Shown here in pieces: positions 52,917 through 61,541 of a stretch of DNA of 64,000 bases. Every line of letters starts with the position of its first letter. Position 1 is the first letter of the stretch. The notes below the pieces were generated by a model that was given only the letters and a program-made list of their open reading frames with translations, was not told the origin of the DNA and did not search any database. The stretch is taken from the NCBI RefSeq assembly GCF_902459655.1, contig NZ_CABPSB010000003.1, forward strand, positions 310,001 to 374,000. Reading direction: 5' to 3'. This DNA is from Pandoraea anhela. Lineage in GTDB: Bacteria; Pseudomonadota; Gammaproteobacteria; Burkholderiales; Burkholderiaceae. The translations under genes and the position numbers were made by a program.

Positions 52917-55900
52917 ATGAATATCGACGATTTTCTCCCATGGCAAGGGGCGACCGAAGGGCTGGACGCCAACGACGACGGTGTCGACACACCGGAGGGC
53001 GAGGCATCCCGGTCGCGCGCAAAAGATGACGACAGTCTGCCGGCGTATGCCGAGTTGCACTGTCTGTCGAATTTCTCGTTTCAGCGGGGCGCGTCGCACC
53101 CGGAAGAACTGATCGCGCGTGCGGCATATCTGGGATACAGCGCGTTGGCCATTACCGACGAGTGTTCGCTGGCCGGTGTGGTGCGAGCGCTCGCGGAAGC
53201 GGTCAAGCATCCGTCTGTCTCGCTGATCGTCGGCAGCGAATTTCGTTTGACCCCTGAGGGGGACGCGTGGCAATCGTCGCAGGCGACGCCGAGCCACGAT
53301 GCCGACACTCTCGATGCGCTGGGCACCGTGCATCTGGCCGCACTGGCGCAGCACCGCGACGGCTACGGCAATTTGTCCGAAATGATCACGCTCGGCCGTA
53401 TGCGGGGGCCGAATCGCAGCTACCGTCTGCACGCGCGGGACTTCAGTGCGCCCGCCGGCGAGCACGCGCATCTGCGTGGTTTGAAGGGCTGTCTGATTAT
53501 TCTCGTGCCCGATCCCGACGCGAGCCCCGAACGTACGCTGGCCCAGACGCGCTGGGCTGCACGGACCTTCGGAGAGGGGCGCGTCTGGCTGGCGCTGGAG
53601 CGTCGCCATCGTGCCGACGACGAGGCGCATCTGGCGCGTCTGCGTACTGTGTCCGCCGAATGTGGCGTGCCGCTCGTCGCCACGGGCCATGTGCTCATGC
53701 ATGTGCGCTCGCGCAAGCCGTTGCAGGACACGCTGACGGCGATCGGGCGGGGCGTGCCGGTGCAGGCATGCGGGTTGTCGCTCACCGCGAATGCGGAGCA
53801 GCACTTGCGTGCCCGGCTACGGCTTTCGTGGCTTTATCCGAAAGAGGCGCTGGCCGAGACGGTCGCGATCGCCTCGCGCTGTCATTTCGATCTACGAACG
53901 CTGCGTTACGAATATCCGGAAGAACTCGTGCCTGCGGGGCACACGCCGGCGTCGTATTTGCGGCAGGAAGTCGAGGCGGGGGCGAAGTGGCGCTATCCGG
54001 ACGGTGTGCCGGCAAAGGTGAAGGCGCTTCTCAAGGCAGAACTGGACCTCATTCACGAGCTTGAATACGAGCCGTACTTTCTGACGGTCTATGACATCGT
54101 GAGCTTTGCCCGTAGTCAGAAGATTCTGTGTCAGGGCCGTGGCTCGGCGGCGAACTCGGCGGTGTGCTATTGCCTCGGCATCACTGCCGTGAACCCCGAT
54201 GAGGCGGAGGTGTTGTTCGGGCGCTTTCTGTCGAAGGAGCGCAAGGAGCCGCCCGATATCGATGTCGATTTCGAGCACCAGAAGCGCGAGATCGTCATCC
54301 AGTACATCTATAAGAAGTACGGCAACGACCGGGCGGCGCTGGCGGCCACGGTCATCAGCTATCGCATGCGCAGCGCCGTGCGCGATACGGGGCGTGCGCT
54401 GGGTATCGATCTGTCTATCGTCGAGCAGGTCGCGCAGAGTCAGCATTGGTGGGACGGCAAGGAGAACCTGCTCGCGCGCATGGCTGCGCAGGGGCTGTCG
54501 CCCGATGCCCCGACAACGCGTCTGTGGGCCGATCTGGTCGCGCGGCTGATCGGCTTTCCGCGGCATTTGTCGCAGCACGTGGGCGGTTTTGTGATTTCGC
54601 GCGACAAGCTCTCGCGACTCGTGCCGATTGCCCCGGCCGCGATGGCGCATCGTTACGTCATTCAATGGGACAAGGACGACATCGAGACGCTCCGGCTGCT
54701 CAAGGTCGACGTGCTGGCGCTCGGCATGCTGAGCGCGTTGCGTCGCACGCTCGATTTGCTTGGCGAGTGGCGAGGCAAACCGCTTGAGCTTGCCGAAATC
54801 CCGCGTGACGATCCGGCAACGTACGGCATGATCCGCCGTGCCGATACCGTTGGCGTATTCCAGATCGAGTCACGCGCACAGATGAGCATGTTGCCGCGTC
54901 TGAAACCGGTCAAATTCTATGACCTGGTGGTGCAGGTCGCGATTGTGCGTCCCGGGCCGATTCAGGGCGGCATGGTGCATCCCTATCTGAAGCGACGCAA
55001 GCTTAAACCGGAGCAGATCGACTATCCGTGCGACGCCATCAGACCCGCACTCGAGCGTACGCTGGGCGTGCCGATTTTTCAGGAGCAAGTCATGCAGATC
55101 GCGATGATTGCTGCCGACTTCTCCGCTGGCGATGCCGACGAATTGCGTCGCTCGATGGCGGCATGGAAACGCAAAGGCGGGTTGGAGAAATTCCAGACCC
55201 GCATCATCGGCGGCATGTTGAAGAACGGCTATCCGCGCGAGTTCGCCGAAGCGATCTGTCGGCAGATCGAGGGGTTCGGCGAGTATGGATTTCCTGAGAG
55301 TCATGCGGCGAGCTTCGCGTCGCTTGCGTACGCGAGTGCATGGCTCAAATGTCACGCGCCGGAGATGTTCCTGTGCGGCTTGCTCAACAGCTTGCCGATG
55401 GGCTTCTATTCGGCCTCGCAACTGGTGCAGGATGCACGACGACATCGTGTCGAGGTTCGCGCAGTGGATGTTTGCGTGAGCGATGTCGAGTCGCTTCCCG
55501 AAGCGAGGGTGAGCCGGTACGGAGACGCGCGTCGACCCGCGGTGCGACTGGGGCTGTCGCTGGTCAAGGGGCTGTCTGCCGAAGGCGCGCAGGCGATCGA
55601 GCGCGCACGGCGGCAGCGGCCGTTTACCGATATCGACGATCTGACGGCGCGCGCTGCGCTATCGCGTCGCGATCTGGATGCGCTGGCGGCGGCCGACGCC
55701 TTGTCGGCCTTGCTGGGCGCACGGCGTCAGGCACGCTGGGCGGTGGCGGCGTGGCAGCCGCCTACGCCGCTGCTGGGCGCCACCGTCTTGCGCGACGCCG
55801 TGCCGGGCAGTGCGCACGAGCAGGTGGCCTTGCCACCGATGGCCGAGGGACAGGACATCGTGGCCGACTACGCGAGTACGGGGTTGACGCTGAGGCGTCA

Positions 55901-56264
55901 TCCGTTGCTGCTGCTGCGCGAGACGCTGACGAAGATGCGTGTGCGTACGGCCAGGGAGTTGCAGTCCGAGGGCGTACACGGTCGGCGCGTGCGTACGGTC
56001 GGCATTGTGACGGGACGCCAGCGACCGGGCACGGCCAACGGCACGGTCTTCGTGTCGCTGGAAGACGAGACGGGCGTGATCAACGTCATCGTCTGGCCCG
56101 ATCTGGTCGAGGCGCAACGCAAGGAATTGCTGGCGTCGTCGCTATTGGGTGTGGAGGGCGTGTGGCAGCGAGAGGAACGCGTCACGCATCTGGTCGCCCA
56201 TCGTCTGATCGATCTCTCGTCGATGCTGGGCGAACTCACGGTTTCCAGCCGGAATTTCCATTAG
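52917..56264 (+). CDS. dnaE2: Error-prone DNA polymerase III alpha-like subunit
   Basis: 1115-residue C-family polymerase, DnaE2 type, carrying out mutagenic lesion bypass with ImuA/ImuB. The N-terminal PHP domain begins YAELHCLSNFSFQRGASHPEELI (residues about 44-66). The palm has QGRGSAANSAVCYCLGIT and the catalytic aspartates PPDIDVDFEH (near residue 460). The finger region has YEFVMSR-like EFAEAICRQIEGFGEYGFPESHAASFA. The C-terminal OB fold is VRTVGIVTGRQRPGTANGTVFVSLEDETG. ATG at 52917 is used. The LexA box at 50194 should control it through imuAB. Confidence 0.95.
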   Translation: MNIDDFLPWQGATEGLDANDDGVDTPEGEASRSRAKDDDSLPAYAELHCLSNFSFQRGASHPEELIARAAYLGYSALAITDECSLAGVVRALAEAVKHPSVSLIVGSEFRLTPEGDAWQSSQATPSHDADTLDALGTVHLAALAQHRDGYGNLSEMITLGRMRGPNRSYRLHARDFSAPAGEHAHLRGLKGCLIILVPDPDASPERTLAQTRWAARTFGEGRVWLALERRHRADDEAHLARLRTVSAECGVPLVATGHVLMHVRSRKPLQDTLTAIGRGVPVQACGLSLTANAEQHLRARLRLSWLYPKEALAETVAIASRCHFDLRTLRYEYPEELVPAGHTPASYLRQEVEAGAKWRYPDGVPAKVKALLKAELDLIHELEYEPYFLTVYDIVSFARSQKILCQGRGSAANSAVCYCLGITAVNPDEAEVLFGRFLSKERKEPPDIDVDFEHQKREIVIQYIYKKYGNDRAALAATVISYRMRSAVRDTGRALGIDLSIVEQVAQSQHWWDGKENLLARMAAQGLSPDAPTTRLWADLVARLIGFPRHLSQHVGGFVISRDKLSRLVPIAPAAMAHRYVIQWDKDDIETLRLLKVDVLALGMLSALRRTLDLLGEWRGKPLELAEIPRDDPATYGMIRRADTVGVFQIESRAQMSMLPRLKPVKFYDLVVQVAIVRPGPIQGGMVHPYLKRRKLKPEQIDYPCDAIRPALERTLGVPIFQEQVMQIAMIAADFSAGDADELRRSMAAWKRKGGLEKFQTRIIGGMLKNGYPREFAEAICRQIEGFGEYGFPESHAASFASLAYASAWLKCHAPEMFLCGLLNSLPMGFYSASQLVQDARRHRVEVRAVDVCVSDVESLPEARVSRYGDARRPAVRLGLSLVKGLSAEGAQAIERARRQRPFTDIDDLTARAALSRRDLDALAAADALSALLGARRQARWAVAAWQPPTPLLGATVLRDAVPGSAHEQVALPPMAEGQDIVADYASTGLTLRRHPLLLLRETLTKMRVRTARELQSEGVHGRRVRTVGIVTGRQRPGTANGTVFVSLEDETGVINVIVWPDLVEAQRKELLASSLLGVEGVWQREERVTHLVAHRLIDLSSMLGELTVSSRNFH

Positions 56265-56640
56265 CGCGCGTGTGCACGTGACGTATTGCCGTGCATGTTC
56301 GACGGGGCGAGAGCGGTCGATGCACGCCCGTCAGGCTTGCCGTGTGGCGTTGGCCATGCCATGAGGCCGATGGGCATTTCGCCAATGCAGCGCGTTGGCA
56401 GTATCGGACCACGGCGTTGCGTCAGCCTGCAAATCCAACGAATCCGCCGAATCCGCCTGGGCTGCCGACGTATGGGAAAACCGCTCGCCGCCGGTGAGCC
56501 GATTGTTGGAAGTGACCGGACGCTTTCCGGCGAACGATGGCGCATCGTCTGTGGAAGATCCGTGTGACGCTTGATGGCTTGATGGCTTGATGACGCGATC
56601 GCCTCCGACGACAGCCTATTGCCTACACTCGGAGTGCATC
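56265..56640. other. Spacer between dnaE2 and the effector-like gene
   Basis: 376 bp without a supported gene. It contains the tandems AATCCNNCG at 56432-56458 and TTGATGGC at 56571-56594. GGAG at 56631-56634 is the ribosome site for the next gene. Confidence 0.6.
56571..56594 (+). repeat. 8-bp tandem repeat TTGATGGC x3
   Basis: TTGATGGC at 56571-56578 and 56579-56586, then TTGATGAC at 56587-56594, upstream of the effector-like gene. Confidence 0.85.
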
Positions 56641-58074
56641 ATGGAAATTAACTCGGGATTACCAGGGCCGACGATTTCACCCACCACACGGCATGCCTCG
56701 CTTGATGCGACGCCATCTTCGACGGCGCAGGAAAGTTCGCGCGCGTCGCAAAGCGAGCGCACGGTTTCGCTCTCGACCTCTTCCGGGGGGATGTCGTCCG
56801 CATCGGCGGCGTTAGCCGCGCTGCCCAGAGAGGTGGCGTCCATCGCGGATTTCACCTCGGCCATTGACGCCAGGCTAAACGAGTTGCCTCGGGAAATCTT
56901 CTTGCCCCTCGATTTGACGAACGACATGGCGCCGAGGGACATGCTCGTCGGCGTGCGCCTTCCCGTGGAGGCCGCCGAGGCGGGGATGTCCACATTACCG
57001 CCACAGTACCGGGTGGTCGGGGCGGTGGGCACAATCATCGCGGATATCGTGAGCGGCACCGTCCGTTGGTCGGAGGGCGAGCGTCGCGAGTGGGTTTGCG
57101 TCACACCCCACCCACATCCCGAGACGTTCAAACCGGCAAATGCGGTCATCGACAGGGCGGCGGCCTGGGTGAGGGAGAGATTGCCGGTGGACAGCGGGCG
57201 GGCGGTCGCCAGGTCGATCGCCGAGGCGATGCTAACGGATGCGCAGACGCTGCAAATGATCGCCCAACGAACGAAAGACGTGCTTGCCTCGCGCATTCAG
57301 CGCGACATCGATCAGACGAAACCCGGGTATCGATTGATCGGCAGGCTAATGAACGCGATCTGCGAGCATCCCGCCATTGAAGGACGTTGTGATCAGAAAG
57401 GCGCGCGCATTTATGCTTATACCGTTCAGATCGGCGTGTCTCGTCGCCGTGATGCGAGCGTCGACCGTCTGACTGTCCCCGGCATGGTGATCGTATCGAC
57501 TGCGGTGAGCGGCGCCGACGATCGGGGCACGAAATCGGCGGTGCTGTACTGCGCCGGCGTGCAAAAAGGCTTCAAGGGCAGGGCGTTCGGCAGTATGGAA
57601 ACGTCATTGGCCGAATTCGTCCGGCACGCGCAGACCAAGCCGTTATCGGCGTTTCCATGCGAAACGTTGTCGTTGGGCGAAATGCTGCCGTTCTACCTGA
57701 AGTGGATGGTCCCGGACTTTGCGCAAGCTTCGGACACGGTCGTGTTCGCGGAATTGACGCCCTGTCACGACGATATCTTCGAGAGGATGGCGGCCGATAC
57801 CGCTCAGGTCATCCTGCGTTGCGCCGGCGCCCCGCTGGCCCGGGACTTCACATCGGAGGCCATCACCCGCCACATGTGGCGGGCCTGGCTCGGCGATCGG
57901 CCCGACGCCGGCATCACCGACGCGTTCACGGATGCGTCTGCATTCAACGCGTCACAACACGACGACCGCGCGCCCTCGATACCGCAACATATCGACCCGG
58001 TCGCCGCCGCGCCGCACGAGCATCACGGTATCGAGCGCCTGACGGCGAGCCGATTCCGAGCCCGACCGTCTTGA
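56641..58074 (+). CDS. Uncharacterised protein, effector-like N-terminus
   Basis: 477-residue protein that I cannot assign to a family with confidence. The first 70 residues are Ser/Thr/Pro/Ala-rich and unstructured in appearance (for example LDATPSSTAQESSRASQSER, TVSLSTSSGGMSSASAALAAL), without a Sec signal, a composition often seen in type III secreted effectors. The middle is an ordered alpha/beta domain: LPREIFLPLDLTNDMAP, YRVVGAVGTIIADIVSG, LTVPGMVIVSTAVSGADD, SAVLYCAGVQKGFKGRAFGSM and MLPFYLKWMVPDF. A distant resemblance to dermonecrotic-toxin-type domains is possible but unproven. ATG at 56641 has GGAG six bases upstream. It stands alone, with no chaperone or secretion genes in the window. 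Confidence 0.75.
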   Translation: MEINSGLPGPTISPTTRHASLDATPSSTAQESSRASQSERTVSLSTSSGGMSSASAALAALPREVASIADFTSAIDARLNELPREIFLPLDLTNDMAPRDMLVGVRLPVEAAEAGMSTLPPQYRVVGAVGTIIADIVSGTVRWSEGERREWVCVTPHPHPETFKPANAVIDRAAAWVRERLPVDSGRAVARSIAEAMLTDAQTLQMIAQRTKDVLASRIQRDIDQTKPGYRLIGRLMNAICEHPAIEGRCDQKGARIYAYTVQIGVSRRRDASVDRLTVPGMVIVSTAVSGADDRGTKSAVLYCAGVQKGFKGRAFGSMETSLAEFVRHAQTKPLSAFPCETLSLGEMLPFYLKWMVPDFAQASDTVVFAELTPCHDDIFERMAADTAQVILRCAGAPLARDFTSEAITRHMWRAWLGDRPDAGITDAFTDASAFNASQHDDRAPSIPQHIDPVAAAPHEHHGIERLTASRFRARPS

Positions 58075-58080
58075 GCGTCT

Positions 58081-58120
58081 CAATTGCCCTCAATCCACCT
58101 CAATGCGCCTCAATGCGCCG
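58081..58120 (+). repeat. 10-bp tandem repeat between effector-like gene and permease
   Basis: Four 10-bp units: CAATTGCCCT, CAATCCACCT, CAATGCGCCT, CAATGCGCCG. It begins just after the effector-like gene's stop and runs into the last codons of the convergent permease gene. Confidence 0.8.
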
Positions 58121-59480
58121 AATCCGCCTGCTTGCCTGCCTCTTGCGCGAGCAGGCTCGCCTCTTCTTCGCTGCGCAGACCGTTGAAGTGTGCGTTGAGC
58201 AGCACGGCGCTGATCGACGCGAGCAAAATACCGCTGTGGAAGAACGGGGCGAGGGCGTGCGGCAGCTTCATGAAGAATTTGTCCGACGCCACCGGAATCA
58301 TCCCCACGCCGATACTGATCGCGATGATGTACAGGTTGTAACGGTTCTTCGTCAGATCCACCGTCGAGAGAATCTTCACGCCGGTGGCCGTCACCATTCC
58401 GAACATCACGATGCCCGCACCGCCGAGCACGAATTGCGGCACCGATGCCACCACGTGCGCGACCTTCGGAAACAGCCCCAGCACGATCAGAATCACCCCG
58501 CCCATCGCACACACCCAGCGGCTCTTGACACCCGTGACCCCGACCAGCCCCACATTCTGCGAGAACGACGTATACGGGAATGTATTGAAAATGCCGCCGA
58601 TCAGCGTGCCCAGTCCGTCGACACGCAAACCGCGCACGAGTGTCTTCTGATCGACGGGGCGTCCCACGATGTCGCCCACGGCGAGGAACATGCCGGTCGA
58701 TTCGATGAAAGTTACGAGCATCACCAGCGTCATCGTCGCGATGGCAATCGGATCGAAGCGCGGCGCACCGAAATGGAATGGCATGACGAAGCCGAACCAG
58801 GGGGCTTCGGACACGCCCGCAAACGACACCTTGCCCAGGGCGATCGCCACGATCGTGCCGAACAGAATGCCCAGCAGCACCGCGATGTTCGAGAAGAAAC
58901 CGCGTACGTATTTGGTGATGAACAGAATGCACAGCAGGACCGCGAACGACACCCCCAGATACAGCGGGTTGCCGTAGTCGGGATTGCCGAAACCGCCTGC
59001 GGCCCAGTTGATGCCGACGCCCATGAGCGAGATGCCGATCACCGTAATGACCGTGCCTGTCACGACCGGGGGAAAGAGGCGCAGCAATTTACCGATGTAC
59101 GGCGCGATCAGAATGCCGATGATGCCGGCGGCAATCGTCGCACCGTAAATATCGAGCAATCCGAGGTCCGGATTCGTGCCGATGGCGATCATCGGTGTGA
59201 CGGCGGTAAACGTCACCCCCATCATGATCGGCAGACGCAAGCCGAAGATCCACAGACCGAGCGTCTGGATCAGCGTGGCGACACCGCAGGCGAAGAGATC
59301 GGCGTTGATGAGGAATGCGATCTGATCGACCGACATCTTGAGCGCGCCGCCGATGATCAGGGGCACCGCGACCGCGCCCGCGTACATCACCAACACGTGT
59401 TGCAATCCCAGCGTGAACAACTTGGGGAGCGGCAGGCGCTCGTCGACCGGGTGCACCGGTACAGCGGCAGATTGCGTCAT
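58110..59480 (-). CDS. NCS2-family xanthine/uric acid permease
   Basis: 456-residue inner-membrane purine carrier with 13-14 hydrophobic segments. The NCS2 signatures are LFTLGLQHVLVMYAGAVAVPLIIG, ADLFACGVATLIQT, the transport motif FSQNVGLVGVTGVKSR (near residue 295) and IGGIFNTFPYT. The sequence resembles the xanthine/urate branch (XanQ/UacT) rather than the AzgA branch of the permease at 23363-24814. ATG at 59480 is preceded by AGGAGA. It is not in the purine block but probably supplies its substrates. Confidence 0.92.
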   Translation of the reverse strand: MTQSAAVPVHPVDERLPLPKLFTLGLQHVLVMYAGAVAVPLIIGGALKMSVDQIAFLINADLFACGVATLIQTLGLWIFGLRLPIMMGVTFTAVTPMIAIGTNPDLGLLDIYGATIAAGIIGILIAPYIGKLLRLFPPVVTGTVITVIGISLMGVGINWAAGGFGNPDYGNPLYLGVSFAVLLCILFITKYVRGFFSNIAVLLGILFGTIVAIALGKVSFAGVSEAPWFGFVMPFHFGAPRFDPIAIATMTLVMLVTFIESTGMFLAVGDIVGRPVDQKTLVRGLRVDGLGTLIGGIFNTFPYTSFSQNVGLVGVTGVKSRWVCAMGGVILIVLGLFPKVAHVVASVPQFVLGGAGIVMFGMVTATGVKILSTVDLTKNRYNLYIIAISIGVGMIPVASDKFFMKLPHALAPFFHSGILLASISAVLLNAHFNGLRSEEEASLLAQEAGKQADSAH

Positions 59481-60023
59481 GTCTTCTCCTGATCCGACGG
59501 TACGATTTGATTTACAAGGCTGGATTTGCGAAGTGAAATCGAGCGTAAATTTTTTACCGGAGCGCAGCGAGTCGCGTCAAAAAACACCTGGGTACATCGC
59601 GGGTGACGCGCGGCCGACGCCCGACACGCGGTCGTGGAGAAAAACTGCGGCCTGGCGACAGAGTACGCCCGCGCGCGGGCGGGCGCTCAGAACGCGGGAA
59701 AGCCTTACGCCACATGGCGGAGCGCGCTTGACGCGGTGACCATGCCCCGTCGTTGCCGTCTGCGGCATCGGTGCGAAATATCCTGCAGATCGCCGTGGTT
59801 GCCAGACGAGCGCCGACGACTATATCGAATTCGCAATACTAAAGATTGCTTCTGGGATATGAGATGCGGAGACACTGCCGGGGCACTAGCGCGACACCGC
59901 CGCGACGTGTCATGGGCAAACGAAAACGCCCGTCGGCCAGGGGGCGGACGGGCGTTTTCAGTCGTGCGTGGGGCGTGACGCCGCTCCACGCGGCGTTGCC
60001 TCACGTCATGCGGCGGCGTCGTA
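59481..60023. other. Spacer between NCS2 permease and HDOD genes
   Basis: 543 bp with the terminator at 59922-59959 of the HDOD operon and the presumptive permease promoter near 59500-59560, an AT-richer stretch. No gene was found in it. Confidence 0.65.
59922..59959 (-). terminator. Terminator of the HDOD operon
   Basis: GAAAACGCCCGTC (59922-59934) and GACGGGCGTTTTC (59947-59959) are perfect 13-bp complements; on the minus strand the T tract is at the end of the stem. It lies about 65 bp after the HDOD stop. Confidence 0.85.
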
Positions 60024-61523
60024 TCAACGCCCGCCGGTGGCGCCCGACGGCTTGCGCGCCAGCGAATCGGCGGTGTTGCCCGTGGCGGCGTTTTGCTGTG
60101 CCGCGCTTTCGAGCTTGCTGGAAATCTCGTCGCCCATGTGATGCAGGAACTCCATTTCCTTCGCGCCGATGCCGCCTGCGCACAACGCGCCACCCCAGTC
60201 GCCGTAGAGCAGCGCCACGGTCTGGTTGCGTTGACGAACCGGCAGCAGGAAGAACGACTTCACGTTCGAGAAGTGCTGACGGTGCCACAGCGGAATGCGC
60301 GGCACGATACGCGGCTCGCGAGCATTGTCGATGAGGATCGCGCGGCCGTTGGTCAGCGCGAGATGGAAGACGTCCGGCTCGAAGGCTTCGGGGAAGGTCA
60401 GGCCGAGCAGCGGCTGCACATCGCGTCCGATACCGAAGCGCATCTCGAAGAACTTGCCTGCCGGCGCCCGCACGAACGCCGCGCAATTGACGAAACCCAG
60501 CGATTGCAGGATCGCTTCGAGCGTCAGGTTGAGCAGCCCGACGGCGTCGGTCTCGCCCGTCGCGGCCCGCACTTCCGACAGGCCATCCGCCAGACGTCGC
60601 GCCGAATCCAGCGGCTTGCCCGCCGGCGGCTGACGCGTGTTCGACGCCCCGGTGCTGATCGCGATGAATTCCTGATGGCTCGTGTCGCGCGCCATCTCCT
60701 CACCGACGGAGACCACTTCGCTGATATCCAGCGCCAGACGGTCGGCATAGCGCTCGGCCAATTCGGCCAGACGCGACGCATCGGCGCCGCGTGTGAGTTC
60801 CGTCACCATCTCGTTGGACATGTTCGCCACTGCGCACAGCCAGTCGGCGTGCGAGAGCGGCGCGTCGCCGTCCAGATCGATGGGGCGCATGCTCGTGGCG
60901 ATGGATTCCGGCAGGCCCCACTTGCGTGCGGCCGCCTCGGCCAGCTCCGGAAACGAGATGCCCAGAATCTGCTCGCAGGCGTCGCTATCGCTGATGCCTT
61001 GCTCGGCCGCGGTTTCCTGAATGTCGACCCATTCGCTCGGGAAGCAATACGTCACCAGCAATCGCGCCACATGATGCAGCAACGTGCAGACGACGGCTTC
61101 CTCGCCGTCGCGGATCCCGTTCTTGGACGTGATGTCGCGCGCGAATGCCCCGGCCAGCGTGGCGCGCGCCAGTTCGCGGGCCATGTCGTCGCGCCGGGCG
61201 GCGACCTCCCCGAAGCCTTCGAGCAGTTTCAGGCTCAGCGCGAGGTGGCCGATCGTGTCGACGCCCAGAATCATGATCGCGCGCGAGACCGTCGTCACAT
61301 TGCAGCCGAACGGCGCATACATGGCGGAGTTGGCCAGACGGATGACTTTCTGGGTCAGGGCGAAGTCCGAGAGCACGGACGACGCGAGGTCGGCCGTGCT
61401 CGTGTTCTCGCTTTGCATGGCAGAGACAATGCCCGTGACCGAGCGTTGCAGCGACGGAAAGTCGCCGCGCTCGGCCATGCGCTGCCATAACAATTCGAGC
61501 GTTTTTTCTTTGGTAAGGCTCAT
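60024..61523 (-). CDS. HDOD domain protein with C-terminal GAF-like domain
   Basis: 499-residue signalling protein. The HDOD domain (residues about 20-225) has FPSLQRSVTGIVSAMQ, DFALTQKVIRLANSAMYAPFG, TVSRAIMILGVDTIGHLALSL and LLHHVARLLV. The C-terminal region (residues about 305-470) is GAF-like (AVGLLNLTLEAILQSLGFVNCAAFV, FFLLPVRQRNQTVALLYGDWGG). HDOD proteins lack the HD metal catalysis and act as regulators in c-di-GMP or stress signalling. It is 18 bp downstream of the GGDEF-EAL gene, so the two act together. Confidence 0.9.
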   Translation of the reverse strand: MSLTKEKTLELLWQRMAERGDFPSLQRSVTGIVSAMQSENTSTADLASSVLSDFALTQKVIRLANSAMYAPFGCNVTTVSRAIMILGVDTIGHLALSLKLLEGFGEVAARRDDMARELARATLAGAFARDITSKNGIRDGEEAVVCTLLHHVARLLVTYCFPSEWVDIQETAAEQGISDSDACEQILGISFPELAEAAARKWGLPESIATSMRPIDLDGDAPLSHADWLCAVANMSNEMVTELTRGADASRLAELAERYADRLALDISEVVSVGEEMARDTSHQEFIAISTGASNTRQPPAGKPLDSARRLADGLSEVRAATGETDAVGLLNLTLEAILQSLGFVNCAAFVRAPAGKFFEMRFGIGRDVQPLLGLTFPEAFEPDVFHLALTNGRAILIDNAREPRIVPRIPLWHRQHFSNVKSFFLLPVRQRNQTVALLYGDWGGALCAGGIGAKEMEFLHHMGDEISSKLESAAQQNAATGNTADSLARKPSGATGGR

Positions 61524-61541
61524 GGTAGCGGGGTTGTCCGG

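Noticed and set aside
57657-59492. A 611-codon plus-strand frame over the effector-like gene's end and the NCS2 permease
   Set aside because: Composition (His/Arg/Glu/Gln runs) is that of an antisense shadow. The minus-strand permease has clear family motifs.
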